Source: Bremia lactucae (lineage: Eukaryota; Oomycota; Peronosporomycetes; Peronosporales; Peronosporaceae). Taken from it: a DNA stretch of 16,355 bases. The notes under the pieces are model-generated. The model had not been told where the DNA came from, ran no database searches, and saw nothing but the letters and a program-made list of their open reading frames with translations. Positions within the stretch are counted from its first letter, which is position 1; each line of letters starts with the position of its first letter. The stretch lies in NCBI RefSeq assembly GCF_004359215.1, contig NW_027152030.1:824704-841058 (forward strand), read 5' to 3'. Positions 7,320-15,575 of the stretch are shown here, one piece after another. The position numbers were made by a program, and so were the translations under genes.

Positions 7320-8260
7320 TCGAGCTTTACGCGATTTCGTAGGGGGCAGGCCGGACGTTAATGTTTCGTGCTTCCGTACATATAACATCTACGGATGGTC
7401 TGGCTTTTCGCATGTGAGCACGGCTCCTAGCGACTCGGTAGGGTAATCGAACCCTTGTCCAGGAGTTGAGAACTCTAATTGCATCTTTGTATCAAGACCC
7501 GGTTCAAGAAGCAATTGTCGTAACAAAATTAACGGGGATCTCAATGACGGCGTAGCCCGGACGGAATTATTCGATCTCATCCTGCTACTTTCGAAAAGGC
7601 AGTTTCCATAGCGCTACGCGCTGAGTTCGACTTTAAGTCTGCTCGTGTTAGCACGCCTGTTTACCGAACAAGTTCTCCGAGCACATGGGTACCTATGGAT
7701 CTAAGCCTCGTTGTGGAAGGAGAAGAGGCACTTCAAGCCATGGAACATCATATGATCAGGCGGTGCAAGCATGCTAGTCATTTGCTGTTTCAGCGAATCC
7801 CATGAGGGACAAATGTCGTTATGAACGTGCTGCACGATAGTGCCCACTCCATGGCTCTATCTCCACGTTTGGAAATGGGCATAGCCACCTTTTGCCGTTC
7901 TGTTAAGAACAAGGCGGAATTAATGGACATTTCCATCTGCTTAATCCGAAAAGGGAGATTTCCCCCTATTTTCCCTCAAATGTCTTCACATTTAAAGCTA
8001 GAGGGCGAGCCGTCGGCCCTGAGTCAGGTACAGAGATGTACCGGGTTGGCATAGATGCCGCTAAGTGGTCATGCACCTGACCGAACAGGGAAGCTTCGTA
8101 TCGCGTTGAGGCTACAAGCCTTGCATGCAGGACCTCTGGTCCCTTGGAGATAATAAATTCCACGTGTTCAAGCCCAAATAAAGTTTTGAGCTTGTCAAAA
8201 GCGGCGCTTTGCGCTTCTGACAGTTCTGGAATTTCTTTATTTTTGTGAGGGTTTAGTCTT
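7320..8260 (-). pseudogene. Gypsy B gag (with inverted middle segment)
   Basis: The minus-strand N-terminal part reads LSEAQSAAFDKLKTLFGLEHV, then PLALNVKTFEGK near 8000-7966, then INSALFLTERQKVAMPISKR and MEWALSCSTF (about 7930-7830) and SWDSLKQQMTSMLAPPDH down to about 7750. These match the capsid-like region of oomycete Gypsy gag as I recall it. The next part of gag is found on the plus strand (7397-7757). The CCHC zinc knuckle returns to the minus strand at 7387-7346: CYMYGSTKH-stop-RPAC, with the second Cys changed to Tyr. Gag forms the particle, and the knuckle binds RNA. No start codon can be fixed. Confidence 0.7.
7397..7757 (+). pseudogene. Inverted middle segment of Gypsy B gag
   Basis: On the plus strand, 7397 onward reads AFRM-stop-ARLLATR, VQELRTLIASLYQDPVQEAIVVTKL, then after a frameshift GVARTE, then HPATFEKAVSIALRAEFDFKS, VPMDLSLVVEGEEALQAMEHH up to about 7750. 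This is the stretch of gag that belongs between APPDH (minus strand, ending about 7750) and the zinc knuckle (minus strand, starting 7387). Both joints fit if the segment is flipped. The breakpoints share a short ATC/GATCA motif (TGATCA at 7753-7758; ATC before the knuckle). Confidence 0.75.
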
Positions 8261-8554
8261 GTAAAGACTCAGGCGCAGATTGACTACGAGTGCTACCAGG
8301 TGTAGCGGACCTTCCTCGCTCCTAAGTCAGAGGAAGAGCTATAGACTCAAAGAGTCACTTGGTTCTATTGAACTAATGGGTATAACAGCTCAGGGAGTCG
8401 TACAAGCTATTAAAGCTTCAGGAATCCTTGTTCAAGGGACTCGGGGTTTGTAGAACCAAGTGGCAACTAGTGCCTAAGAGGATACACCTCAGAAATACTT
8501 CTATCTCTTACAGATCAATGCGCAAGCCTTAAAATGGCACTTAACACTTTAAGA
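8261..8554 (-). other. 5' leader of Gypsy B
   Basis: Between the 5' LTR and the first gag homology there is no clear ORF. The stretch is filled with short inverted repeats: 8255-8260/8264-8269, 8292-8296/8302-8306, 8311-8317/8330-8336, 8344-8348/8352-8356 and 8426-8430/8433-8437. There is also an enclosing 12-bp pair at 8356-8367/8451-8462. Leader RNA structure could serve packaging or dimerisation, but that is inference. I do not see a convincing TGG-type primer-binding site after the LTR. Confidence 0.5.
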
Positions 8555-8815
8555 TCAAAAGGGGAACTGCACTTTATTTAATTATTTAAATCCAAAACCC
8601 TTCTCCGGGGAACTGCACCTTATATTATTATTTAAATCTAAAAACCTTACCTGGCGACCGACCACATTTGTTACCCATGATAGATGGGATTTATGTAACT
8701 TAAAAAAAAGTTACATAAATCCCATTTATCATGGGTCATTGGATAAAAGGGTATTTTGCCCATAACGTAAATGTACCACAACAACGGTTCTCCAACCGAT
8801 GTGATCCCCATTACA
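8555..8815 (-). mobile_element. LTR B2, 5' LTR of Gypsy B
   Basis: Homologous to 2071-2296 and in the same orientation; on the minus strand it starts TGTAATGGGG and ends CCCCTTTTGA. It is about 35 bp longer than B1, mostly because of the second arm of a 28-bp inverted duplication (8673-8700 and 8709-8736). It carries the same doubled GGGGAACTGCAC unit as B1. The right flank returns to Copia sequence. Confidence 0.7.
8673..8736. repeat. 28-bp near-perfect inverted repeat in LTR B2
   Basis: Arms 8673-8700 and 8709-8736 match at 27 of 28 positions around an 8-base A-rich loop. The equivalent places in LTRs B1 and B3 hold only the first arm, so the second arm is an inverted duplication specific to this copy. 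Confidence 0.9.
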
Positions 8816-9700
8816 TTTATGACTTTGCCGAAGGAAACGATGACGACGTCGCCGACATTTCCCCAAACGCAGGATTTGATACTGGGTCACGAAGCTCAAG
8901 TAGCAATGTTGCCATGGAATCGAAGGCAAAGATTACGGACTCGCCGGACTTGTGGCGTGAGCAGCTATGCAAATAAGTATAAACGGAAATTTCTGTTAAT
9001 AATGAACAGCGAGGTGGGAAGCCCAGTGAGACGAGAGACGATAAAAATTAATGGGATGCTTTTCTTCGAAACAGCTTCCTGCCTACTGAAGCGATGATGA
9101 TGTGCATTGGTATCTGCAACGAAAAATGAATTAATAATTGCGTTGCAACAATTCATTGGTCACACGCATCCGCACCACATCGAGATTAGAAGAAGTCGCG
9201 ACCAAAAAGGCACTAAGGTGGACACAAAGAGAGCACGTTAAAAAAAACTGGGAGCTTAATGAGTTCGATTACTTTGATAATTAATTGGTGAAATCATGTT
9301 TTCAGCATTTCATTCTGACCTATGCATGGTGGCATTAATGCAGTATATGTAAATATCCCGAGGACGCACAGTGCGGCAATGGCCTAGAAATACGCAAAAT
9401 AGTGGAAAGAGGCGATGGAGGCGAAAATGGTAGTGCCAAAGAAAAGATACCTTTGGGAATAAATTCCAAATGTGAAATGCCAAATAGAAGAAAAGCAATT
9501 AATACTATGTGGGTATTTGACATTAATACGGACCATTTGGGCAATGTTGTCAGATTTAGAGCGCGGATTGTTGTGCGGGGCGACAAACAACATCTTGGAA
9601 TTGTTTACATATATATCTTGTCGAGTGGCTCCTATGGCTACATTTCAATTATTTGTTGCAGTCTGGTACAGTTGGAGCTTTCAATTTACTTGCGACGTTT
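8816..9700 (+). pseudogene. Copia right half: linker and start of reverse transcriptase
   Basis: From 8816 an acidic segment (DFAEGNDDDVADIS) resembles the linker between Copia integrase and reverse transcriptase. In another frame, MNSEVGSPVRRETIKINGMLFFETAS runs through 9001-9085. Near 9376-9440 the frame AMA-stop-KYAK-stop-WKEAMEAKM matches the WxxAM start of Copia RT. WVFDINTDHLGNVVRFRARI and VVRGDKQ follow at 9510-9590, and VAPMATFQLFVAV at about 9625-9663. The polymerase YVDD motif is absent because the sequence switches to Gypsy C at about 9690-9705. This fragment and 829-2074 are in the same order and strand, so they are taken as one element split by Gypsy B. Confidence 0.7.
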
Positions 9701-10250
9701 TGTCAACGGATGAAGCCCAGCGCCTCATATCGTGCTCCGTTACAACCTCTGCATGCTCCGGCAGCGTGTTGGCAGTCTGTATCCATGGACTTCATTATCA
9801 ATTTTCCCGACGACGAACGTAAGAACAATGGTATTCTTGTTTTTGTTGATCGTTTCAGCAAAAATGGTACATCTTGCTGTAGTAACGGAGTCGATGACAG
9901 CCAAAGGCTGTGCTCATGTCTTTGTTAACACAATATTTCGACTCCATCGGTTACCCCGCGAACTGGTCTCAGATCGAGACCCTACATTCACGGCGGAATT
10001 TTAGCAAACTGTTTTCAAATCACTTGGAACACAGTTGAATATGTCAACTTCTAATCATCCTGAAACAGGAGGTCAGACGGAGCAGGCAAACCGTATTATC
10101 GAAAAGATCTTTCGCGGATACGTAAGAATTAGTGAGAATTGAAGCGATTTCTTGCCGTGGTAGAATTTGCCACTAACATTCAGCGAATGCTTGTAGAAGC
10201 ATACACCGTTTTTCGTGAATGGCTTACGCCACCAACGTATACCCACCTTG
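9695..10250 (+). pseudogene. Gypsy C integrase
   Basis: Starts mid-protein at FCQRMKPS, part of the integrase zinc-binding end. SMDFIINFPDDERKNNGILV follows with the first catalytic Asp at 9788-9790, then FVDRFSK. After a one-base shift the frame continues KMVHLAVVTESMTAKG and LVSDRDPTFTAEF, with the second Asp at 9972-9974. A TAG replaces an expected Trp codon. HPETGGQTEQANRII follows with the Glu at 10080-10082. All three catalytic acids survive, but the DGQTE Asp is Gly, and stops and frameshifts follow (VEFATNIQRM, then FFVNGLRHQR). Everything upstream (gag to RNase H) is missing. Confidence 0.8.
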
Positions 10251-11410
10251 TTTAAGAAAGACTCTTCTTCAGTGGGGGGCTCGCTCGAGCAAAAAAACTT
10301 TTAGCTCTTTCTCAATACGCATTAGCACTAATGTCAATGCGAAGGATACCAATGTTGAGTTAACTAACATTGAAGTGACAAACTCAGTAATAATAACAAT
10401 GCTGTTACTAATTTTGACAACGATGCTGAAAGACTGCATCATAAACAATATTTAATGAGAACATAATACTCTCAATAATGAAGAGATTGATAGCTCCGCA
10501 GTGAGAGCCGGTCGCACTGAAAAAATAAATAAACCGAGTAAGCAGGTGATTGATAACCTGTTGGCTTGAGAAGCAGAGGTGCGTTTCGTACAGGATTCCA
10601 TCGCTGATGCGGTGGACCGACAGAAACGTAGCTCTGAAAAGATGGAAGAGCAAACATACTGTCATTCAATGTTAATGACCTAGTCATATTATCTACGGTT
10701 AACCTAAAAAAACATGTAGTGACGAATGTGGGCAGCAATAAATTAGAGGTATATCGGCCCGTTTTTGTGTACTATATCGCCAGGGCAATGCGTACAAGAT
10801 CGAGCTGCCTCGAAGGATGCGTTAGCATCCTACGTTCTATATTGGGCGTCTTTGCCCGTACCATCATTACGAGGCTTTTTCCGGATAACATTAGCACGGT
10901 CAAGGGAATCTAATAAAGCCTGATGGTCCCGAGCCAAGCATGATGATCTCAGATCAAAGCATGATTCTCATGAACCAGACGATCCACACTTTCCTTCAAG
11001 GAAGAGGTATTTTGACGAGCTGTTACCAGCTCGTTTTGAAGGGACTGGTGTGTCCTAATGTTCGCAAGTTGATCAACCGAAACTTACGCACAGTTTTCAA
11101 CTTTTGCGGGAAGCACGGTCGACCGTCGTCAATAATTCACGACGACGGGACATATCTAATTTAAGATGATGACTCGGGTTCGGCGAATGAGGCGGATTCG
11201 ATTTTCCCTTTTCCTTCACATCCATTGAAGGATTCGAGTGGTACGAAGCATTTCCTAGCTCAACGCTTCTTGAACCACCGTGAATGAAAGGGGTTCGAAC
11301 GTGTTATCTCGTTCGATGGTGAGGGTATTCTCCCTCGCATGATAGTTGGGAAGCCCGTTCCCAACTAGCGCAGACGACGAGACAGTTGCTTTGTTGACGT
11401 AAGGCAAGTT
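10251..11410 (+). pseudogene. Gypsy C pol C-terminus with chromodomain
   Basis: After a degraded stretch at 10290-10500, the frame EAEVRFVQDSIADAVDRQKR (near 10570-10630) and then LSFNVNDLVILSTVNLKKHVV and TNVGSNK (near 10660-10740) mark the conserved region after the integrase core. RYIGPF follows, close to 10750. A long low-conservation tail with YFDELLPARFE (about 11008-11040) leads to a broken chromodomain. FLAQRFLNHRE ends at a stop near 11285, and after a frameshift YLVRW-stop-GYSPSHDSWEARSQL starts at 11305. The chromodomain type differs in detail from that of Gypsy B, suggesting a separate family. Multiple stops show it is dead. Confidence 0.75.
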
Positions 11411-11720
11411 TGCCTTCGCAGCGTTCGGCGTCTCCAAGTTAGGAGAAATGAGAGAGTTTGGATGGGCAGTAAAGCACCATCATCCTTTCTCATTAGCTCG
11501 CTGTACTCATCACTACTATGAGGTGAAGGTAGCGCTGTTGACTCATCGTATTTAACAATGAGACGCTACATCCTCACTGTGAAAGTGGGATGGTCTCTTC
11601 CGCCTCACAGGAATCTCGAATAACGCTTGCATGGTTCTAGTTAGCGCGACCATGGTCGCTCTATGGTGAGTATTTATTTCTTACTGTTATTCAATAAAAA
11701 AAAAACTCTGATTACACGTA
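11411..11720. other. 3' non-coding region after Gypsy C
   Basis: No open frame or domain is convincing. It contains a 14-bp perfect palindrome at 11646-11659 and an A-run at 11697-11705. No polypurine tract directly abuts the LTR at 11721, so that LTR need not belong to Gypsy C. Confidence 0.4.
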
Positions 11721-11925
11721 TGAAAGGGGGAGAAGGTATCAGAGGGAGGACTGTAGCTAAATCTTAAACCTTACCCCAGATTTATATCTAGCGGCTGCCA
11801 CATATGTTACCCATAAAATGGGATTCTAGTAATTACCGAATTTTTAAATAGAACAAAAGGGTATTTTACCCATAAAGTAAATTACTACAACAACACTTCA
11901 CCAACCCGATGTGTGCCCCATTACA
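11721..11925 (-). mobile_element. LTR B3, solo or orphan LTR of family B
   Basis: A 205-bp copy of the LTR family that flanks Gypsy B. On the minus strand it starts TGTAATGGGG and ends CCCCCTTTCA. It keeps the GGGTATTTTACCCAT and CCAACCCGATGTGTGCCCC blocks (plus-strand reading). It is shorter than B1 and B2 and lacks the second GGGGAACTGCAC unit. Neither flank holds a matching internal region in the right orientation, so it is read as a solo or orphan LTR. I see no target duplication. Confidence 0.65.
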
Positions 11926-12150
11926 TAAGGGGATTCACATTAACGGGGATAACGGCTAGCGCCATCCAGATACTTGGTATTTAGAATATACGCCCGCAAT
12001 ATATATCGGTGCATATCTACAGAGATGACAGTTATAACTGGTTAAAATAGAACTTTATATTTAATACGATTAAATATTACATAAGGTTTGAAAACTACTT
12101 CTTAGTCAACAACTGCGAACGTGGAGCCGGATTACCGCTTCCGTGACGTC
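11926..12150. other. AT-rich non-coding segment
   Basis: No ORF of note. A perfect hairpin with 9-bp arms lies at 12057-12065/12069-12077. The ATATACGCCC..ATATATATCGG stretch near 11988-12010 resembles promoter-like sequence of an LTR, but I cannot assign it. Confidence 0.35.
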
Positions 12151-12302
12151 ACTGAAAATTAAAATTTCTAGTTCGTTGAGTGAGGTCGCTTAGGTATACA
12201 CCAACTACCTCATGTATGTGAGAGAAGACGGTTACGTACAGTGAGGTAGTTGGTGGGCACCTAAGGACCTCACTTAACGAGCTAGAGACCTTAATTTTTC
12301 AC
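12151..12302. repeat. Long imperfect fold-back (about 62-bp arms, 29-base loop)
   Basis: Arm 12151-12212 is complementary to 12242-12302 with roughly nine mismatches and two single-base gaps. The match is exact over the innermost 13 bases, CACCAACTACCTC and its complement. No target duplication is visible and the arms lack known transposon ends. It could be a small fold-back element, a decayed MITE or a structured RNA source. Confidence 0.75.
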
Positions 12303-12772
12303 TTCCCCACTGTGTTCAAAAGGTGTGTGCTAGTATTGCGTGGCAGCTTTAAGTAGCGCCCGCCTACAACAGTTTCAACATCAGCTTGCCTTCCAACACG
12401 CGCTTGATCACTATGTATGCCGCTTCTAAGGCCGTTTCCTTTAAATTTGTAAATCCTCAAAATTTATTTATACTGTAGGCATCGACAAAAATACTTTCAT
12501 ATTATTGACTATGTATGATGTCGCTATACGCTACAATTTTTGAATTGCGACGGCGTGAAGCAAGCAATGATATTATGCTAGTTTCTTACGTATTATTTTA
12601 ATTAACAGTGTGGTTTGCTAACGAAAGCAAGATCGAAGTCAAAATAAGCATCGATTCGAGCAAAATTGCTATGAAATCTGATTTCGATGCATTTATTCCC
12701 AAGATGATATGATTTTCGTGTTAGCCTACTTATAAGAAACACGGAGCAGTTAAATCGATCGTAGAAATAAAG
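12303..12772. other. Non-coding, AT-rich spacer
   Basis: About 470 bases with no open frame above background and no repeat shared with the rest of the window. There is no polypurine tract before the LTR at 12773. Confidence 0.4.
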
Positions 12773-12944
12773 TGTAACGGGGTCAATCGTTACATGGAAT
12801 TAACACATAGAGGATGTTCATTTAAATATTATCTAAAACGTAGAGAATATTGGAAAATATTACTGTATAAAGTAATATTCGGAAAGCTTATCCATTGGTA
12901 GATATAGGCCATTATATCTACTTGCTCAGCGGCCCAGTCAGCAC
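12773..12944 (+). mobile_element. LTR of Gypsy family A, second copy, cut by the gap
   Basis: Starts TGTAACGGGG and aligns with the first 170 or so bases of 298-737, at something like three quarters identity by eye. It shares the TTATCCAT and ATAGGCCATTATATCT blocks. With no purine tract before it and a Gypsy RT scrap beyond the gap in the same orientation, it may be a 5' LTR. Its hairpins are conserved: arms 12773-12779/12788-12794, 12856-12864/12871-12879 and 12900-12906/12913-12919. Confidence 0.7.
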
Positions 12945-13044
12945 NNNNNNNNNNNNNNNNNNNNNNNNNNNNNNNNNNNNNNNNNNNNNNNNNNNNNNNN
13001 NNNNNNNNNNNNNNNNNNNNNNNNNNNNNNNNNNNNNNNNNNNN
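12945..13044. other. Assembly gap (100 N)
   Basis: Exactly 100 N, a conventional scaffold placeholder, so the true distance is unknown. A minus-strand open frame that appears to cross it is an artefact. Confidence 0.95.
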
Positions 13045-13162
13045 ATGCGAGTTACCTAAGGATAAAGGCACTCGACATGAGATCGAGCTCAAACCGGGCT
13101 CGAAGTACTGTGTCATGAAGCAGTAGGGCACAAAGATTCGCCAAACGTCAAGAAAGCTTCTT
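13045..13162 (+). pseudogene. Gypsy reverse transcriptase N-terminal scrap
   Basis: From 13051 the plus strand reads LPKDKGTRHEIELKPGSKYCVMKQ followed by TAG. RHEI-L-PG-KYCV is the same block found at the start of the Gypsy B RT (RHEID..VPGTKYCVTRQWPLP). The TAG stands where a Trp is expected. Homology ends soon after. It may belong with the LTR at 12773, the missing gag and protease lying in the gap or deleted. Confidence 0.6.
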
Positions 13163-13650
13163 ATGTGCTCCTGGGCAGTCACTTTTCAGCGCCAACGGAA
13201 TCAAAATGCTGGGCAAGACTGGAGGGTAAGTGTGCTCGTTACAACAAACAACCATGATAATCTTGCAGCGTTTCCGGAAGCCAGGGCGTTAAACCAGAAA
13301 TTATGTTTTCGGACATCAAAGCCAAGTTGCAAGAGCATCATTCAGGCTTGCCTCCGCACAGGCAATGCCTCCCGGAGCATGATCTCAATCACCTCGCATC
13401 TATTCCAAGCACATCGATAAATGATTCGGCCTCAGGGGCTACACGTGGACGGCCAAAAGGATCCAAGAATAGCAAACGCGATCGGTCAGCATATGCGTAC
13501 ATTGAAAGGACGGAGCAAAAGCCACAAAAAAACGAAGATGCGGTGCCTGCGATCAAAAAGGTCACAACAAGCGCACGTGTCGTCAAACCAAAAGTAATTA
13601 CTAAATCGGCGCCCGCTAATGCCTTCATTGCGGCAAATCTCCTCAACCTT
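13163..13650 (+). pseudogene. MULE (FAR1-type) transposase fragments with AT-hook-like motif
   Basis: Two overlapping frames carry the signal. In the first (13163-13420), DWRVSVLVTTNNHDN followed by AAFPEARALNQK resembles the end of a FAR1/WRKY-type DNA-binding domain of Mutator-like transposases (the W..V....NHNH pattern). The second (from 13303) reads DIKAKLQEHHSGLPPHR and then, near 13436-13470, GATRGRPKGSKNSKRDRSAYAYIE. That GRPxGS-N...KRDxSxxEYI module recurs on the minus strand at about 15845-15770 in front of a zinc knuckle. The catalytic MULE domain is missing, so this is a deleted copy. Assignment is by recalled resemblance plus the internal match. Confidence 0.5.
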
Positions 13651-14130
13651 GCTATTCAGGTTCCAGGATTTGGTTTCACGAGAAATGTTTTTTTTTGCAG
13701 GTACCTCGAGATAAATTTCGCTTTGCAAGCAGCTTCTCATGAATATAGCAGGCCAACATACATCCTATTTCCAATAATCCCATCTCTTACAAAAAAGATC
13801 GTCCACGTCCAAGACTGGCATATTCTGCAATACATGTCCGTAAGCTTGGCTCGAAATGTTGTCATCCTTTCGATTACAGCATTTCCAGCTGCTTCGAGTG
13901 GAAAAATTGTGGAACGCCACGTCCCCTCTTTCCGGCCGAAACTCGAGCCAGGCTTTGGCCTGTGGGGTTACCAGGATTGGCCACAGCCATTGCACACACC
14001 GTTTTTGCATCGCAAGCTCCTTTTTTCAGCGCCTGCCATCCCTTTGACATCAAAGCACCACGCATTGACAGGAGGTAACATACCAGGGTGTCCGTTTGCA
14101 CCGGTGCCTCCTACAATATTGCGGATGTGA
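13651..14130 (+). CDS. Unrecognised open reading frame tail
   Basis: The frame that carries the GRPKGSKN motif stays open without a stop to TGA 14128-14130, giving a 275-codon ORF from ATG 13303. The second part (ANAFIAANLLNLAIQVPGFG ... GGNIPGCPFAPVPPTILRM) has no motif I recognise. A pyrimidine-rich TTTTTTTTTGCAG at 13688-13700 could be a splice acceptor, so part may be intronic. Other frames are also partly open here. It could be a non-coding extension of a dead MULE or a divergent C-terminus. Confidence 0.25.
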   Translation, partial: AIQVPGFGFTRNVFFCRYLEINFALQAASHEYSRPTYILFPIIPSLTKKIVHVQDWHILQYMSVSLARNVVILSITAFPAASSGKIVERHVPSFRPKLEPGFGLWGYQDWPQPLHTPFLHRKLLFSAPAIPLTSKHHALTGGNIPGCPFAPVPPTILRM

Positions 14131-15016
14131 AATTTTGCGCGTGCAATTCTGTCCGGCGAAACAGGTTTTTTGCTTCTGGCTAATCCTGGTATATGATTAT
14201 TTAGGGGTGTAACCCGGTGTGTGTATCTATACTGAAAGGGGTGTGTGGCTATATTGGCTCCTTTTGAAGACCTTGGCGTAATCACAAGATGTTATAAGTA
14301 GGGCTGCCAGCAACAAAGATGTTCAAGCGTGGCTGTACCGCTGTCATCATAACCTGCGTTGCGGATCCAACTGTATTGACGAGCACATTTCAAACTAATG
14401 TGCTGTCAAATATAGTGATCGTAAATAATCAAGCAATACTATGCATTTCGAAGTACCGTTGTCCGCATGTGTGTCTCGCCGGTGCGTGTTTCTTTTTGTA
14501 GTTTTTGCTTCAAATTCATAAATCCGACTTCAGCTCCCACGTGAGTTGGAACCACACAAAAGCGCACCAGTTTTGATTCTGCTTGGGCATCGAATACATT
14601 GAGACTTGTTGCTCTTATTGAAATTAAATGGAAAAGCATTCTTGCTGTGGTGCCCTGACAAGTACCTCATCAAACACGGTAACGATAGGATTTTAATTGC
14701 ATTACTGATGCAAATCAAAATCCTTACGGAAATAAGCCAAATTCGAGCTTCGCTATAGCCATTTGTTTGGTTGATAAATTTTTGCTTTTGGTTAAAAGAA
14801 ATAGGGAGCTGTTTTAATTCACTACCTTTTAGTTAAATTTACTTCCATTTCTTTAGTGCCACTACCTAAATCAGATACATCCACAGCTGCAAACCACCAT
14901 CACTTCCAAATATTATCAAAAATAAGTGCTTTTAGAATCTTTTCTGGCAGCCACAGGAGCCCACTCACTGCTATGTCTACTGATTATTGAACTAATATTT
15001 CCTATTGTTTGAATGC
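14131..15016. other. Non-coding stretch, nothing assignable
   Basis: About 890 AT-rich bases with only short scattered ORFs. A hairpin with roughly 16-17 base arms and small mismatches lies at 14687-14724. It may hold the 3' flank of the MULE-OTU pseudogene that ends at 15017. Confidence 0.4.
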
Positions 15017-15575
15017 CTACGGTATTTCTATTGATTCTGGGGTCTCTAAGTGTAGTTGGCATAGTTTTGTCCATTCAGTGATGCGACTTTGCGCTTGGCT
15101 AAACCATGTCTGGGCCTGTGTTGTGGCAAACCATCTCCTATACTCAACAACTGGTGCATTGTCTTGAAGTTTAAAAGCTACAAAGTGGTTGCCATTTACA
15201 AATGCATAGCAAATAGGCAAATTATCATTTAGTAGACTGAATGATGGAAGGAATGTCAGACTGGAGCCAGTGCTTGAGTAAAAGCGAACTGGCCGCTGGT
15301 AAGCATTTGCAATTACATTCCCAAGCTGGGGCATATGCATCCAGTATGGCTTTCCTATGGGATTTCTTGGTTACTAAATGGTCCAATATCTTCTGTGGGT
15401 TGCCAAAATGTTCCTCTAATTGAAAGATGTAAGATTCCAACCTGTCAATTATCTCATTGAAGAGCTCTTGTACGAATATGTTTCCAATCATCCTCGGGGC
15501 GACCCATACAGATGGCCAGTGCACGATAGCAACAGTTGCCACAAATATGGTATAGGGTATAATAATCTGAGGCAA
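15017..15575 (-). pseudogene. OTU-like cysteine protease domain of a MULE-OTU protein
   Basis: Read on the minus strand, three frames together give an OTU-type domain. GNCCYRALAICMGRPEDDWKHI (about 15540-15475) contains the catalytic Cys at 15532-15534; the preceding Asp usual in DGNC is not present. After a shift, EIIDRLESYIFQLEEHFGNP and QKILDHLVTKK follow. After another shift near 15345, PYWMHMPQLGNVIANAYQRP and CYAFVNGNHFVAFKLQDNAP follow, with the catalytic His at 15185-15187. The last frame ends at a stop beside 15017. OTU proteases remove ubiquitin, but in oomycetes such domains occur attached to MULE transposases, which fits the zinc knuckle just upstream. At least two frameshifts make this copy inactive. 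Confidence 0.65.

Larger units (their letters stand above)
2071..8815 (-). mobile_element. Gypsy B: near full-length decayed chromodomain Ty3/Gypsy element
   Basis: Two related LTRs (2071-2296 and 8555-8815) bracket gag, protease, reverse transcriptase, RNase H stub, integrase and chromodomain, all read on the minus strand in the Ty3/Gypsy order. A polypurine tract on the minus strand abuts the left LTR, confirming its orientation. The flanks are both Copia, so it is nested in that element. I see no target-site duplication (left flank ...CTTGT, right flank TTTAT), and some Copia sequence is missing across the insertion, so deletion accompanied or followed insertion. The two LTRs differ substantially, which suggests an old insertion. 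Gag contains an inversion, pol contains two tandem duplications and one large deletion, and many codons are stops. An additional ORF lies on the plus strand at 2407-3715. Confidence 0.8.

Noticed and set aside
7821..8054. Plus-strand ORF of 77 codons
   Set aside because: Antisense of the gag segment that reads INSALFLTERQKVA on the minus strand.
9310..9593. Three overlapping minus-strand ORFs rich in Phe and Leu
   Set aside because: They are antisense to the Copia RT start; their hydrophobic look comes from the complement of A-rich coding sequence.
12151..12302. Canonical MITE
   Set aside because: No target duplication or known terminal motif is visible; kept as an unclassified fold-back.
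12829..13182. Minus-strand ORF of 117 codons across the N run
   Set aside because: It depends on 100 unknown bases; the sequence on each side is an LTR and an RT scrap on the other strand.
13688..13700. Splice acceptor proving an intron in a host gene
   Set aside because: One pyrimidine run plus CAG is weak evidence and no matching donor or flanking exons could be established.
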